This document shows, one piece after another, positions 21,768 through 32,634 of a stretch of 64,000 bases of DNA. Each line of letters starts with the position of its first letter. Positions within the stretch are counted from its first letter, which is position 1. The stretch covers positions 5,580,001 to 5,644,000 of the forward strand of contig JAEVHH010000003.1 of NCBI GenBank assembly GCA_017607445.1. The letters run 5' to 3'. The position numbers were made by a program, and so were the translations under genes. Below the pieces are notes generated by a model. It was not told the origin of the DNA and did no database searches. It worked only from the letters and a program-made list of their open reading frames with translations. This DNA is from Histoplasma ohiense (taxonomy: Eukaryota > Ascomycota > Eurotiomycetes > Onygenales > Ajellomycetaceae).

Positions 21768-22101
21768 ATTCTCTTTCTTATAAATACTGCCTAGAGTTAG
21801 AATAATCAATTCAATTTACTTATTCGATATTAAGTATTTGGGTCAATATTCGGACTTTATCCAGTTCCGACAAAAGCATTGATGATTGCTGTAGGTTTTT
21901 GAAAAGGTTGTTCGCGATATCGAAGGATTATCCACACCGGAGTAGCCTGACTCATTTCGTCATAAGTGTAAGAAGAATTGCTGATATAGCTTGTAAAAAC
22001 AGTATTATATCAGAGAGATAAGAAAAAGGTATATTTCTCGAAAAATCTGAATCACACAACACACAGAGAGTTGGTATCCAGATGAGGCCCATATATAGGT
22101 T

Positions 22102-22560
22102 ACGTAATCGCGCAACGTAACGTGACTTACCACTCAAGCCTTATGATGCTCAGGAAAACGCCTCACCCAGTGAATTCCTATAGGCTCTTTGATGATCTCT
22201 GCAATGAGATTTTGAATAATTTGAGACGTAGGAGCGAATCTGCGAGCTGCAAGCTTCTCTATATGAGTTAGAAGCTGTTCTTCTTGCTGATTTGTGAGCT
22301 TCTTCTTATATCAAGAGGTGACTGATCTCTTGAGACCTGCGAATCGTTATAACACCGGCGCAACGTTTCTAGAGATAATAAATGTTTTTGGCAGTTTCAG
22401 TATATCTCTTAACCTTTTGAACTCTTAATTCTTCAATTGCAAGCGGATTCAGTGCTCGTTGGGCATTTCAAAGTGTTGGAAGTTGAAGCATTTGGTCAAA
22501 AAACGCGTGGTTTGACGTGTCTCGTTGAGTGGTAAACCTCGTTGAGCAAAATCGTAGCAG
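22102..22560 (-). mobile_element. Degenerate pogo/Fot-like element fragment (minus strand)
   Basis: The minus strand between about 22308 and 22138 reads KKLTNQQEEQLLTHIEKLAA, RRFAPTSQIIQNLIAEIIKE, PIGIHWVRRF. This is the Tc5/CENP-B-type helix-turn-helix of fungal pogo-family DDE transposases. Further upstream a shifted frame gives LAIEELRVQKVKRYTETAKN, the usual preceding helix. Frames are broken throughout. TTACCACTCAA at 22127 and its inverted complement TTGAGTGGTAA at 22525 could be parts of terminal inverted repeats of a short internally deleted derivative; ACGTAATCGCGC at 22102 is also terminus-like. No catalytic DDE domain remains, so it is not autonomous. Confidence 0.6.
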
Positions 22561-22597
22561 CTTCAATTTAACCACCCTTCTACTTCAACGCGCAATT

Positions 22598-22630
22598 ATG
22601 CCACCAATTCGCAATAAAGGCTTCAAACCC

Positions 22631-22663
<33 letters not shown>

Positions 22664-22960
22664 CTTGAGCTCGTGATAAAATCTCTTCAATTCATGAGAC
22701 TGCATGACGAAACAATGTTCCACATACTACGGAGTACTCTATATCATCAACTAAAGGGACAGCCCTTCAAGCGTGAAGTTACACTCAAACGCCACTAAAT
22801 TAATTCAGACTGAAGAGGATAGATTTATTCAATGAGTGCTGAAGCTAGCTAAACAAGCAATATCTCCATGACTGATCTTTGTTAAGAATATAGCTAATTA
22901 TCTTCTCACTGCTCAAAATCTTCAAGTCTCTTCATTTCCATTGGGACAGCGTGGCTCAAT
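22598..22960 (+). mobile_element. RIP-degenerated pogo/Fot-like transposase 5' fragment (plus strand)
   Basis: It starts with the family's typical ATG and MPPIRNKGFKP, then hits TAG and a GA microsatellite. Beyond this the reading STLYHQLKGQPFKREVTLKR and, after a one-base shift near 22798, LIQTEEDRFIQ*VLKLAKQA then ISP*LIFVKNIANYLLTAQ, matches the N-terminal DNA-binding half of fungal pogo transposases. The two internal stops are TGA codons (22833 and 22869) where relatives would carry TGG or CGA. That fits C-to-T/G-to-A change by repeat-induced point mutation. The transposase catalytic half is absent. Confidence 0.65.
22632..22661. repeat. GA dinucleotide microsatellite
   Basis: About fifteen GA units, inserted just after the in-frame stop of the plus-strand transposase remnant. 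Confidence 0.9.
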
Positions 22961-23540
22961 CGCGTGCGCACACTGCCCCTGGGTGCTCACATTCCAGAGA
23001 TGCTTGATGGAATTCTCAGGGGCCAGATTGGAACCACGCCCCTTCGTCGCCTCACCACCCCACGGGGCATACATGTCAAGGCACATGTAATCTGTATGGT
23101 TACAACTACGAGTCTCCTCTAGGCTTCATCAAAAGCACCTGTTTTCAGTCTTCTCCCCTTTTTTTTCTCTCCAGTTTACGGGGAAATCCACGAACCCGCA
23201 GAGTCCATTCATAGGGATGGTCAACAGCTATGGGTTGAAAAGTACCTAAAGCAGGCAGAGCCCATGAAGGTGGCTTTAAAATCTAGCCAGCCAATCGAAT
23301 GCTTCGTGACAACGCTCCTGCATAAACGCCACGAAGTTCTTGAAATCCAGAGCTGAGGGAAACACCGCAACGAGCGTCGTTTAATCTTCCTCCTCAAAGA
23401 AATCGAGACTTCTCAAAAAGGACAAAATCCAGTTATTTGCATCAAGCTCTACATCGGCGCGTCAACTTCTTGAATGCCATTCCCGAAATACCGAATCTAC
23501 AATCAGCAAGCAACACTGGTTTTCTAGCCCCCAGTCGAAC

Positions 23541-24132
23541 ATGAAATCCAAAATCAGCCTGGCTTTCCTGCTCTCCCTCACCCTTTCTGTTTCGGCAGCA
23601 CCACTGGAGCAAAGCATCCAAGTCAAATTCAACAACGGAGTCAAAACGACCGAAGAGGGTGTTATCTCATATCATCCCTCAAACGCAGGCCTTTATCTCT
23701 GCGACCGTGCAGGTTTTGTGGGATATTGCGTCCACTACGCAACTCCCTTCGGACAGTGCGGTAAGCTTTCGATATCGAGCGATTAAGCCAAATCACGGAA
23801 TACAGCAGAATCAGCGTTTATGTCACTAAAATCCATAATTTCAACGCATAGTTACCATAGTCGATCAGTTCCCCCACGGTAAAGGAGTCAAATCGGCTAC
23901 TTCCGACCAGGGAAGCCGATGCACGCTGTACTCGTAAGCTTTTCCCTTCTACCACCGGGTGTTCACTAATCATTCTTTTCTCTAATCCTCTTTTTTTTCC
24001 CTTTTGTTTTACGCTAGGCAACCGGAGTGTCATGGAGATGAGCTTCAGGTCCACCACCCTGGGTATCCGGATCTGCGCCACCAAGACTGGGGTGATCGGG
24101 CTCGTAGCTACAGTTGCAGACCTGCTGAGTGA
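23541..24132 (+). CDS. Small secreted six-cysteine protein, beta/gamma-crystallin-like (three exons)
   Basis: Exons are 23541..23760, 23852..23933 and 24018..24132; the introns have GTAAGC donors and CATAG and GCTAG acceptors. The sum is 417 nt, 138 residues. The signal peptide is MKSKISLAFLLSLTLSVSAA. The mature part has six cysteines (LYLCDR, GYCVHY, FGQC, SRCTLY, PECHGD, YSCRP), enough for three disulfides. The spacing and aromatic/Gly pattern are those of Greek-key crystallin-like small secreted fungal proteins: LYLCDRAGFVGYC, then CTLYSQPECHGDEL, then WGDRARSYSC. Fold assignment is inference; function is unknown (cell-surface or effector-like roles are possible). Surroundings are gene-poor and transposon-scarred, a common setting for such genes. 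Confidence 0.75.
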
Positions 24133-25326
24133 CAGGCTGCTTGCAGTTGGCAAGAGCAGGCAAGAGCAGGAGAGGCGTAGCATAGCATGATAGAACTTGG
24201 ATCGCAACCGTGAACAGCAGGGCTGATATAAGAGGTTTTAGACTAGTACTATCTTGAGCCTAAATGCAGTCTCCTGTTTTGCGAAAAGTTTATTCAATGT
24301 TGCTGGAACTAGAGTGCTAATGAGTGATCAACTTTTCACTTATAGTTCAGCAATCTCTTTGAATCCACTGCGATAAAAAAAAAAAAGCGAGAAAGAGAAA
24401 AGAGTCGTATCCAGCCAAACAGCCCGTGGATTCTCCAGTGTGGGATTTCTTTATTGGCCTTAGGCATCTCCGACATATCCCAGTATCGCGGCCGACAAGC
24501 TGGTTTCACCCAACAGCGCCTTATCGCCTATCAACCCACTGTGGGGTTTGCCAGCTATCGGCGCAGCTGCCCCATTAGTAGTTAACGTTACTAAGCTCCG
24601 AGCTCGCGAAAGCAAGGTATATTGCTGGAAAAAGAACCATCTGAGATGAGAAGCATGCATAAACCACAATTGATAATCATATGAATCGGGCATGTGAACT
24701 GCACACTCTATTTTTGAAATGTAAATACGAGTACCGAGACATCGGTTTTGTCCCGCGCGCACGCGTCCGATCGCCTTCGCTGGCTGCTGGCCAAGTACCA
24801 GTACACGGGGCTCCACAGCTGGCCCGACGAACCCGGCCAAGTCATCCCATCAACATCCTTACCCCAATGGTTTGATGCCAACAACAGCTTCATCACGCAT
24901 CCTCTGCCGATTTGCTCGCTCTCTACAACTTGTCTACTTCTTTCTAGTGTGTCTTTTGTATCCGATTCTATAATCAGGTAATCTATTCCTTCCCCCTTTG
25001 TCTGGCAACAACAGACACGAAACCTCCCCCCACCCAGCACAGCTCCCAACAATTGTTTCACCGCAACAACCTCCTCAACAGCTATCACACACCATATCCA
25101 GCTTGCGTGGGTTTGGGCCTCGAGGGCCCCTGTCGATGACTGACAGACTGCCGTCGAGGCTCTTGTCAGCTATCTCTTCGACTTTTACTTCTTTCTCTTA
25201 AGGTTTCTTCGTTTCTTCTTCCTCTGGAACTCTATACCCTCTGTATGACGAGGACATTATTATACGGAGAATCCAGCTCGTTTAAAGCCCTATTCAACAA
25301 GGCTTCTGCTTAGCTTTTCCGTATCC
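24133..25326. other. Intergenic / leader of the 25.3 kb gene
   Basis: About 1.2 kb between two plus-strand genes. The last 400 bases are C/T-rich and probably include the long 5' leader of the downstream gene. No further gene was recognised. Confidence 0.4.
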
Positions 25327-27579
25327 ATGGCGGAGAACCTCCCTCCCGCTCCTTCGGGACGGGGAGTACTGCCCCAACCCATCGAGATATCCTCCCGATC
25401 TTCCAACCCATTCTCCTCCAAGTACGATCTTTCCAGAATATCAGCAACAAATGATCGATTCCCCGAAGCGAATGATCAAAGGGCTATTGTACCTAACCTG
25501 CCAGAACAACCTTCATCAAACGACCATGCTGAACCCGCCTCCTCCCAACTTACATCTCCCAGACATCTTCCGCAGTCACGGGAGTCTGCAGAAAGCACGA
25601 CGAGAGCTTCTCTGCCGCAACGGATTGAAAGTTCTACAATCAATTCTAAGGATAGGAAAAACCAGATACAAAGTGCCAAAGGTTTGGAAGATGATTCTCC
25701 GAAACGGGAGTTTGTTCCAGAACCTATCGAGACCACCTCACGGTCATCCCGTAAACCGATCTCTGGGCCCGCAGGCCGGAAAGCTCCACAGTTGGTTGAA
25801 ACTACGTCAGAACTCCGCCGAAAAAAAATACAAGAAACTGATCCAGATTCCCCTCCCAACAATGTCGCTGGCAATGACAAAACGGGCTTTTCATCTGGGG
25901 GTCACATGCGTCTTCATCAGAATCTCCCATTACGCTCGGGAGTGTCCTCTTCAGGACCGAACGTGTCCAAAAAAATATCCCCGCAGCTGATTGAAACTGC
26001 AACACGTTCTGTCCGTCAGAAATGTCTTGTACGAGGCACTGCAGAATATCCAGAGCATAGGCTATCATCTCCATCCTCAGCTTCACAGCAGAAGCTGTCC
26101 GCGCCAGAAAGCACGGAGTCCCGATACTCATATGCAAATATTCTCCGTCGTCAAGAGGAAAAGGGGCGGTCATTCCAAGTCCCGGCACTTTCAACTATAC
26201 CATCGAATAGCAGTGAGGATTCCGAGAGGTCCCCAGTTCCGTCGCCTCCAACCTCTCCTTCGACTCTCTCCAATATCAGCAGCAATAGACTATACCCGGA
26301 GGAACGCCTATTGCGCGAAAGCTGTGATGAGAGGTACTCTGGCTATTTTCTGTCTCTGGCTTCACGTTCGGCACAAAAGCTGCTGAGGGATCAAGCCCTT
26401 GCCGCTTTCCCTAACGAACAAGTCCATCAAACTGTTTCTCATTTTGCTATTGATCGAGAAGAAGAGGACATATCAGATGACGGCGGCGACAGTATGGGTA
26501 TATCACTGCGTGACTTGAAAATGAATTTTTTGAAATTCCGTCGTGAGTCAACCATTGACCTTAGTTGGGAACTGGACGAAATGAGAAGACACAAGGAGGA
26601 ATCTGAAATGAGAGCCCGCCAAAAGGTGTTTGACGCAGGCCAGTCCCGATTCTCAGCTGCTGCAATAGCCGCTAGACAGGCGGCTGAAAACGATGTCTTG
26701 AAAGTACACCAAGCTTCTCACCAGGCCCGCATGGGATTCAACCAGCTCAGTGAATACACCAGCCCGCCAATGCTTGGAGGAGATATCAACTTTCCCCAAA
26801 GCCTATCACCCCAATCCACCAGATGCGAAGTCGACAATCCCCCGGCTCATCACCATGCCGACAATTGCATAGATCCCATAAGATGTGAAGGACTCTGGAG
26901 CCCAAACCCCCAAAATGACGATTTCGAAAACGGCGGCTTGTGGATGGGTCTATGTCGCCGAACTGATGAGCCAAAACAATCATCTTCGGTCATACCCAGA
27001 CTTGGGATAATCACCCCCGCTGCCACCGATGAAAATTGCTCCTTCCAAAGCCTCACCAACATCACCATGACCACCACCGCCACCACCACCGCCACAAGAT
27101 CTGCTCCCCCACGCACCCTCGATAGTCCCTCCCATCTCCCTACAACCCCACCTGACTCCAACCCTGACCTCGACAACGTCGATGAACTCCTCCTCCTCGA
27201 ACAAGACATCAAACGCGAATTCAATGACGCCTTCGTAACCCAGATCTACAACTACCTCTCTCTCGGCTACCCCTGCCTCGCCCGCTACTATGATGAGGAA
27301 CTCAGCAAGATCTCGCACATCCCGATCGAGGAGCTACGGAAAGACGACAAGCGCGCTAACGCCAAGGGGTACGTGGGTGTCCCCGAAGGCCTTGGTGCGG
27401 GTGAGAATGTGGTGTCATCCGGCACATGTTTGCGGTGGACGGCACTGGAGCTGTATATTCATGAGTGGGCGAGGCAGCAGCCGAGGATGGCTAAGGCAGA
27501 AGGGTGTCAGTTGCCTGACGATGGGTCTGGGATGGATGCGTGGGGAGCTCGAGCGCGGAGGGGCAGCTGGGCTATTTGA
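25327..27579 (+). CDS. Conserved fungal protein of unknown function with repeated PQxIE motifs
   Basis: A single exon of 750 residues. The N-terminal 250 residues carry spaced copies of a short motif: LPQPIEISSRSS, LPQRIESSTINS, VPEPIETTSRSSRK, APQLVETTSELRRK, SPQLIETATRSVRQK. They look like short docking or modification sites in a disordered region. The middle has a conserved folded-looking block: YPEERLLRESCDERYSGYFL, then ISLRDLKMNFLKFRRESTID with a following charged helix. The C-terminal block EQDIKREFNDAFVTQIYNYL, SLGYPCLARYYDEELSKIS is well conserved-looking and helical, ending near ALELYIHEWARQQPRMAK. No catalytic motif, signal or membrane span is present. I recall similar C-terminal blocks in Eurotiomycete hypotheticals only. 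Confidence 0.78.
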   Translation: MAENLPPAPSGRGVLPQPIEISSRSSNPFSSKYDLSRISATNDRFPEANDQRAIVPNLPEQPSSNDHAEPASSQLTSPRHLPQSRESAESTTRASLPQRIESSTINSKDRKNQIQSAKGLEDDSPKREFVPEPIETTSRSSRKPISGPAGRKAPQLVETTSELRRKKIQETDPDSPPNNVAGNDKTGFSSGGHMRLHQNLPLRSGVSSSGPNVSKKISPQLIETATRSVRQKCLVRGTAEYPEHRLSSPSSASQQKLSAPESTESRYSYANILRRQEEKGRSFQVPALSTIPSNSSEDSERSPVPSPPTSPSTLSNISSNRLYPEERLLRESCDERYSGYFLSLASRSAQKLLRDQALAAFPNEQVHQTVSHFAIDREEEDISDDGGDSMGISLRDLKMNFLKFRRESTIDLSWELDEMRRHKEESEMRARQKVFDAGQSRFSAAAIAARQAAENDVLKVHQASHQARMGFNQLSEYTSPPMLGGDINFPQSLSPQSTRCEVDNPPAHHHADNCIDPIRCEGLWSPNPQNDDFENGGLWMGLCRRTDEPKQSSSVIPRLGIITPAATDENCSFQSLTNITMTTTATTTATRSAPPRTLDSPSHLPTTPPDSNPDLDNVDELLLLEQDIKREFNDAFVTQIYNYLSLGYPCLARYYDEELSKISHIPIEELRKDDKRANAKGYVGVPEGLGAGENVVSSGTCLRWTALELYIHEWARQQPRMAKAEGCQLPDDGSGMDAWGARARRGSWAI

Positions 27580-29053
27580 GTATCATTTGGCCTTGTTGTG
27601 TGTCGTTATCGAATTTTTCTTTCTTTTACCATGATTTTACGTACGATGATGACCATTGTCTGGATGGCGAAGTTAGACAGTTTCTTTATTTGCCCTTATT
27701 TGCTCCTTTGGCGTTTTTGATGATCCTATTAACGGGCCGGTCTGCCTAGGACTTTGGGGTTTTTCTGTTTTTCTTTTTCTTTTTTCTTTTTCTTTTTCCT
27801 GTCCTTTTTCTACGGATAGGCTGGCTGGCTGGGATATATTTATTCATAATCAGCCTGTTTGATATTACTGTCCTTTTCTCAAAACCCATAATGCTATAAG
27901 GGGATCTGGTTATTCCATTGTCTCTTTGTATTGTTTCCGCCCTATCTACCCTTTTTCTGTTCCTCATATTGATAGGGGAAGAATTGCGTTGTCGTCTTCC
28001 ATTTTCGTTGGCCATCTTCTATCTTCTACGTGGATTGTAATTTCTTTAATCCTTTGTTCTTCTTTCTTTCTTTCTCTCTTCCTTTCTTTTTCAATCACAC
28101 ACATCTATGCGATTGGCAGGTTCGATTCGTGGGGGTATATATTTCGTGTTCTGTTTAGTTTATTCCCTTTACATTTCTCTCTCGCCGCAGCCCTCTTGAA
28201 TGTTGGAAGGTAGGTTAGGTCTCTCCAGAGGGCGCGATACACCATATAATTTCAAGTAGAGCAAGTGAGTCGGGGGGGGATTTTTTTTTATTTTTCAGTT
28301 TTCTCTTTTATATACCTAAATTTGTAGAAATTCATATTCTGGTAATGTTGGATGGATATATATATTGCACAACCACTTTTCGTGATACTCGTCTTCCTTA
28401 TGTATAAATTTATGCTGGCTGTTTTTGTTTCTGCGTTCATGAGAGGATTCCATTTGCTGATTGTCTACATCAGTGATTGGTGGGGGGGGTAACCTCATTT
28501 TTCATTTTATCTTCTTGTGCTTTCACTCGCATGAGTGGCTTGTTCCGTCTCAAATAAGTAACTATGTATTCAAAGTAAAATAAACCAAATAAACAAATAA
28601 AATTGGCATATGGAGTAAAGAGTAGTAAAGATTCATGAAATAATTAATTTCTATCATTCAACACATCCTTAGTTCCCACCTTTTTACTCCTGTGTAGACG
28701 AGTGGTAAAATTGGAAAAGATTAGAAGATTAGAAGAAAACGGGTGATGCTTTGAATTTATTTCCGTTTTCCAAGAACGGCAATGGGTCACTGGAGGACGA
28801 GGGTGGGAGGGCGGTGAGGGATCAAGAATCACCCAGGAGGGGAAAGGGGAAAAATAAAAATAAGTAAATGAGAGGGATGAAAAACGGATAATTGAAACCC
28901 CAAAAGTAGAGAATGAAAGTAATGGAAAAACTCCGCCTCTCCCATTCACCAATCGTCAAACCCCAATTCAATTTACATGGAACTATACCAAATCAACATA
29001 AAAAATAATTATGTCAAAAACCATACCAAAATAATAACCCACGATCTATTTAT
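27580..29053. other. Convergent intergenic region, T-rich
   Basis: About 1.5 kb between the 3' ends of the 25.3 kb gene and AMP deaminase. The plus strand is rich in T and CTTT runs (27760-28110), consistent with two facing 3' UTRs and polyadenylation zones. No gene was recognised. Confidence 0.45.
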
Positions 29054-32000
29054 TCATACCCAAGGAAGCACGCCATCGTCATCGTCGTGGTGGAGATCGT
29101 GATAATATCTCTCCTCCTCCGCGACCCCATCCTCTCCCCAGGTCCATTCCTTCCCTCTCTCCGCCTCTCCATCTTCATCACCGTCCTCATCATCGTCGCT
29201 ATCATCACCATTATCATCAAACTCATGCTTTTTATTATCTTTCACCTGCTCTTGCTGTTGTTCGTGTTGTGGCTTTTGCTGGCTATCTCCGTCAGCATTG
29301 GCACCGGCGGCCTCTCCGCTTCCCAGATCCGTGCCGCGGCGTACGTGTGCGTGCACAATTCCCGGGAATATCCCGTGTTCAGGTAAAGTGCCGACAGATG
29401 TTAAAGGGTTCGTGGGGAAAGCAGCGGCGGGGTCTTGTGCTTGTGTTGGTGCGAATGAGGAGGGTATTTGGCCAGGCGTCTGGCTCACAGCCTGGGTATT
29501 GAAAAGGGAGGAAGGGTTTAGCTTCGTTTCCAGCCTTCCGGATGCTGTTGTAGCTCCAGGTTGTACTTGCGATTGTGTTTGTGCGTGCTGGTATTGGGAG
29601 TAAAGGTCTGTGCTGGAGTGAGAGGTTGGGAATCGAGCGGCGGTTGTTGGGAAATTGGGGGCCGAGGGATTTGATTGATGAACGGACATTGCTGGGCGTG
29701 GGAGAGAGGAATCGAGTATTTGGCCTATCGCGATGTCCATTTAGTGATTGTCAGCAAAGACTTTGTGAGATGGGGACCGGGGACATTAGGTTTACCTAGC
29801 GTTGATACAGGGTTTGCTAAGGAAGCCTGTGATTGCGATGATGGCCGTATTGCTGGAGTAGATGAGAGCGAGGCATATCTTTCGATTCTAGTGCAAAACG
29901 CATTCTCAGTGACCAAGTTTCCATCAAAAATAAACAGGAGATGTTAAAGGAAAGGAGAAAAGCACTTACAATGACAACTCTCCCAGCAATGTTTCATGCC
30001 TGAATTGCTCGCGAATATCCGGCACATTACTCTTCGCCATATTGTTACCTTCAACCCCAGGTCGGTGGCATGTAGGCCCTAACCATCGATGCTTGAGCGA
30101 GAGTTCGAATCCGCATTGGTCAACGGAATGCTTTGCCAATTCACACATGTCCACAGCGCTAAATTTGTATATCTGTGCGGCAACAGCATATTCTTCAATC
30201 AGCGGCTCCTTGGTGAAAGCAAACTGCAGAGGATCATCAGTCGACAAGGAAATGTTCAAGCCCCGCCTGAAAAAGCTCGCGCATGGATTCTTATCGTAAG
30301 TCAGGAACAGAGCATTGTTACTCAAAGGCGACATCGCAATACCAATTTGATCCAGATAAAACAAGTACTGAAGTAACGGCACTTTGCGCAGTAGGATACC
30401 ATGGCTTATACCATAGCAGCAGAGCACTGCGGCAGCTAGATGATCCGGATCGCCGGCTTCGCCACAGTGAGGCCGCAAAACAAAAGTGTTGAAGCCCCGA
30501 TTTTTTCGCCAAGTGTTCAGTGACACCATGTTGGCGAACATAAAATAGATCCAGTAGCTGTAAGGTGGGTTCTGATTGGTATTCCACTGTTTTGGAATTG
30601 GGAATTTGCGGTACAATCGACGCTCCGGTTTGCTTTCATCATCAACGCTATCGAAACCAACCACGCGTTGTAAAAAGATATGAAGCTTTGGATGAGTTGA
30701 TGGATCCTTCGTGACCTCGAACAAGGGCTGGTAGACATTTCTGATAACTTCCTCGAAGTTTTCCATCATACCAGTAGATTTGTAGACATCATACAGCCGA
30801 GGGACTTGAATCAGCCAGCGGATATTTGGAGAAAATAGCTTGTTGTCAACTACCCAAACGGCTAGTTTGTCCCATTCATCTAGGGATCTGCCATAAATGG
30901 ATATTCGCCACTCAGCCATCTGGTATTTGCTGGATTCCAGATCTGAGATTACTTCTTTAGTGATCTCCGCGAGATATCGTCCCTTAATGAAGTTGTCGGT
31001 TTTGAGGAAAATTTCTCGAAGGCGCGACTCTCCGACAGGGTTGTATTTTAGGTTGAATTTGTCAAATCGGTGGAACGAATCTTTATGAGCCTATCATGTG
31101 GAACTGCGATGAGAATTGATCTTTACGCATGTAGAATGGGAGGAAATAAACTTACGTGCATGTCGAGAGTATCAATGCTGAGGTCGTACGCCGTGAGGTT
31201 GATACTTTCGAACACCTCCTTCAATGTCAAGTGCTTGCCATCTCTAAACATGACGACCTCATCGGGAGACTTTTTGATCTTGCTCTTGATAAATCGCAGA
31301 AGATGTTTCTGGTTCATGCAAGCGGAGTGGTGGACGTGAGTATCGACTTTCCTAACATTGTAAAAGTCCCTATGGGGTACCTTTTTGCTATCTGCCATCT
31401 CTTGGTACTCGTTGAGGAGCACATGAAGCTGGAATTTGCCTTCCAGGTAGCTTAGTCGCTTGAAAGCAAAGCTCTTACTAGGGCCGTCAGTGGACACCTC
31501 AGTGATCGTATCCAAATCCATGTAAAATTCTCGAAGGGACGGGACATGAACTATAGGTTGTTTCAGCTTGCAAGCTTCTTCATTCTCGTAAACCTGATAG
31601 ACACTGTTTGCGTCAAGTTCAAATGTCATTGGAGACGCCCCAGGAACTGGCAACAGATCCTCCAAGTAAAAATCCTCACCAATATCCTGGCCAAGTTTTC
31701 GCTTCCTTCGGGCAGGAGATGGGGGAACAGCGTCACTTGAGGAATTAATTCCAGTTCGCTGGGCTCCACTTATCACCATACTATTCGACATGCTTCCGGT
31801 CCCGAGAGGATACATGTCGTCATCCCATGCCGGCTCAGGTGGAGGAGGGTATATAGTCCAGCCCGGCTCATCTCGTGGATTATCTGACATTCTCTGCAAT
31901 GAGAGTCGAATATACCTCCGCCTCATATCCAGGAGGAGTTGGATCCTCTGGCAAATAATGCGCAGTTCAGTTGTGATTGCATCGTCGTTGGTCACAAACC

Positions 32001-32634
32001 CGCCGGATCCTTCAGAAGCACCAACGCCAGTCCCAAAAGTCCCTTCAAGAGAAGGCAGTTGTGACTTGGGTTCATTGGATGTCGAGGCTTGCGGGCTAAA
32101 ATTTCGAGCAGATCGGTCCGGAGTCGCAAAACCACCGGAGGTTTTGCGCTGCAGAGGTGAAGGAGGTTGGGGTCTTATAACAGGACTGTACCCAGAGCGC
32201 GTATCCGGGACAGGATGCTGACCTTGTGCCAATGGCACATTCCCTTGGCTACTCATGCGCGATGCTATACTTCCTGGCCTACTTGAAAATTCACCTTCCC
32301 CAGCCGGCATGTTAGGCACGGTCGTTGATGGGTAAGACACAGCCGCGCTCTGGGGAAATTCGCCATCCGCATATTTGGACCCGAGTTGATGTCGCTGGTA
32401 GAATAGTTTCGACTCCGCATGGCTCAGGGACTTTTCGTATGCATAGTCATACGTGGCTGTCCTCCGCTGCCAGTCGCGGGGAAGCATAGTTTGTGCCACA
32501 TTGCCAGACAATGAACTGTCATCACGCACCCCGTCCATCTCTTCGTCTATGTGATGGTTCTCCGGTAAATTGAATTCTTCATTGGGATCAAGGCTTCTTT
32601 GGGTACCGTCTTTGGCATTTAGATCCGCCGCCAT
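29054..32634 (-). CDS. AMP deaminase (four exons)
   Basis: Hydrolyses AMP to IMP and ammonia in the cytosolic purine nucleotide cycle. Exons are 32634..31156, 31090..29970, 29887..29796 and 29724..29054 (3363 nt, 1120 residues). The introns of 65, 82 and 71 nt start GTAAGT, GTAAGT and GTAAAC. Signature parts: DTHVHHSACMNQKHLLRFIK (metal-binding HxH), the central FDKFNLKYNP, HCGEAGD, and SLSTDDPLQFAFTKEPLIEE with the catalytic Asp pair. The N-terminal 300 residues are Ser/Pro-rich and probably regulatory, as in other fungal enzymes. The C-terminal 250 residues are a non-catalytic Gln/Pro-rich extension ending in a very acidic run (DDNGDDSDDDEDGDEDGE). The start at 32634 (MAADLNAKDG) was preferred to an in-frame ATG at 32733. 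Confidence 0.95.

Larger units (their letters stand above)
20604..23540. other. Gene-poor, AT-rich stretch with transposon relics
   Basis: About 2.9 kb. The central part (21.5-22.9 kb) carries three decayed coding remnants listed separately. The flanks (20.6-21.4 kb and 23.0-23.5 kb) show no gene that I can support. The last few hundred bases must hold the promoter of the secreted-protein gene. Confidence 0.5.

Noticed and set aside
22632..22661. CRISPR or tandem gene repeat at the GA tract
   Set aside because: A simple dinucleotide repeat without spacers; eukaryotic context.
14058..25326. Secondary-metabolite or defence gene cluster in the accessory stretch
   Set aside because: No synthase, NLR, transporter or tailoring enzyme is present; the genes are small, unrelated and widely spaced.
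28119..28129. tRNA B-box-like GGTTCGATTCG
   Set aside because: The flanking bases do not form a T-stem and no matching acceptor arms exist.
29087..29603. Plus-strand frames antisense to the AMP deaminase tail
   Set aside because: Shadows of the low-complexity acidic coding region on the opposite strand.
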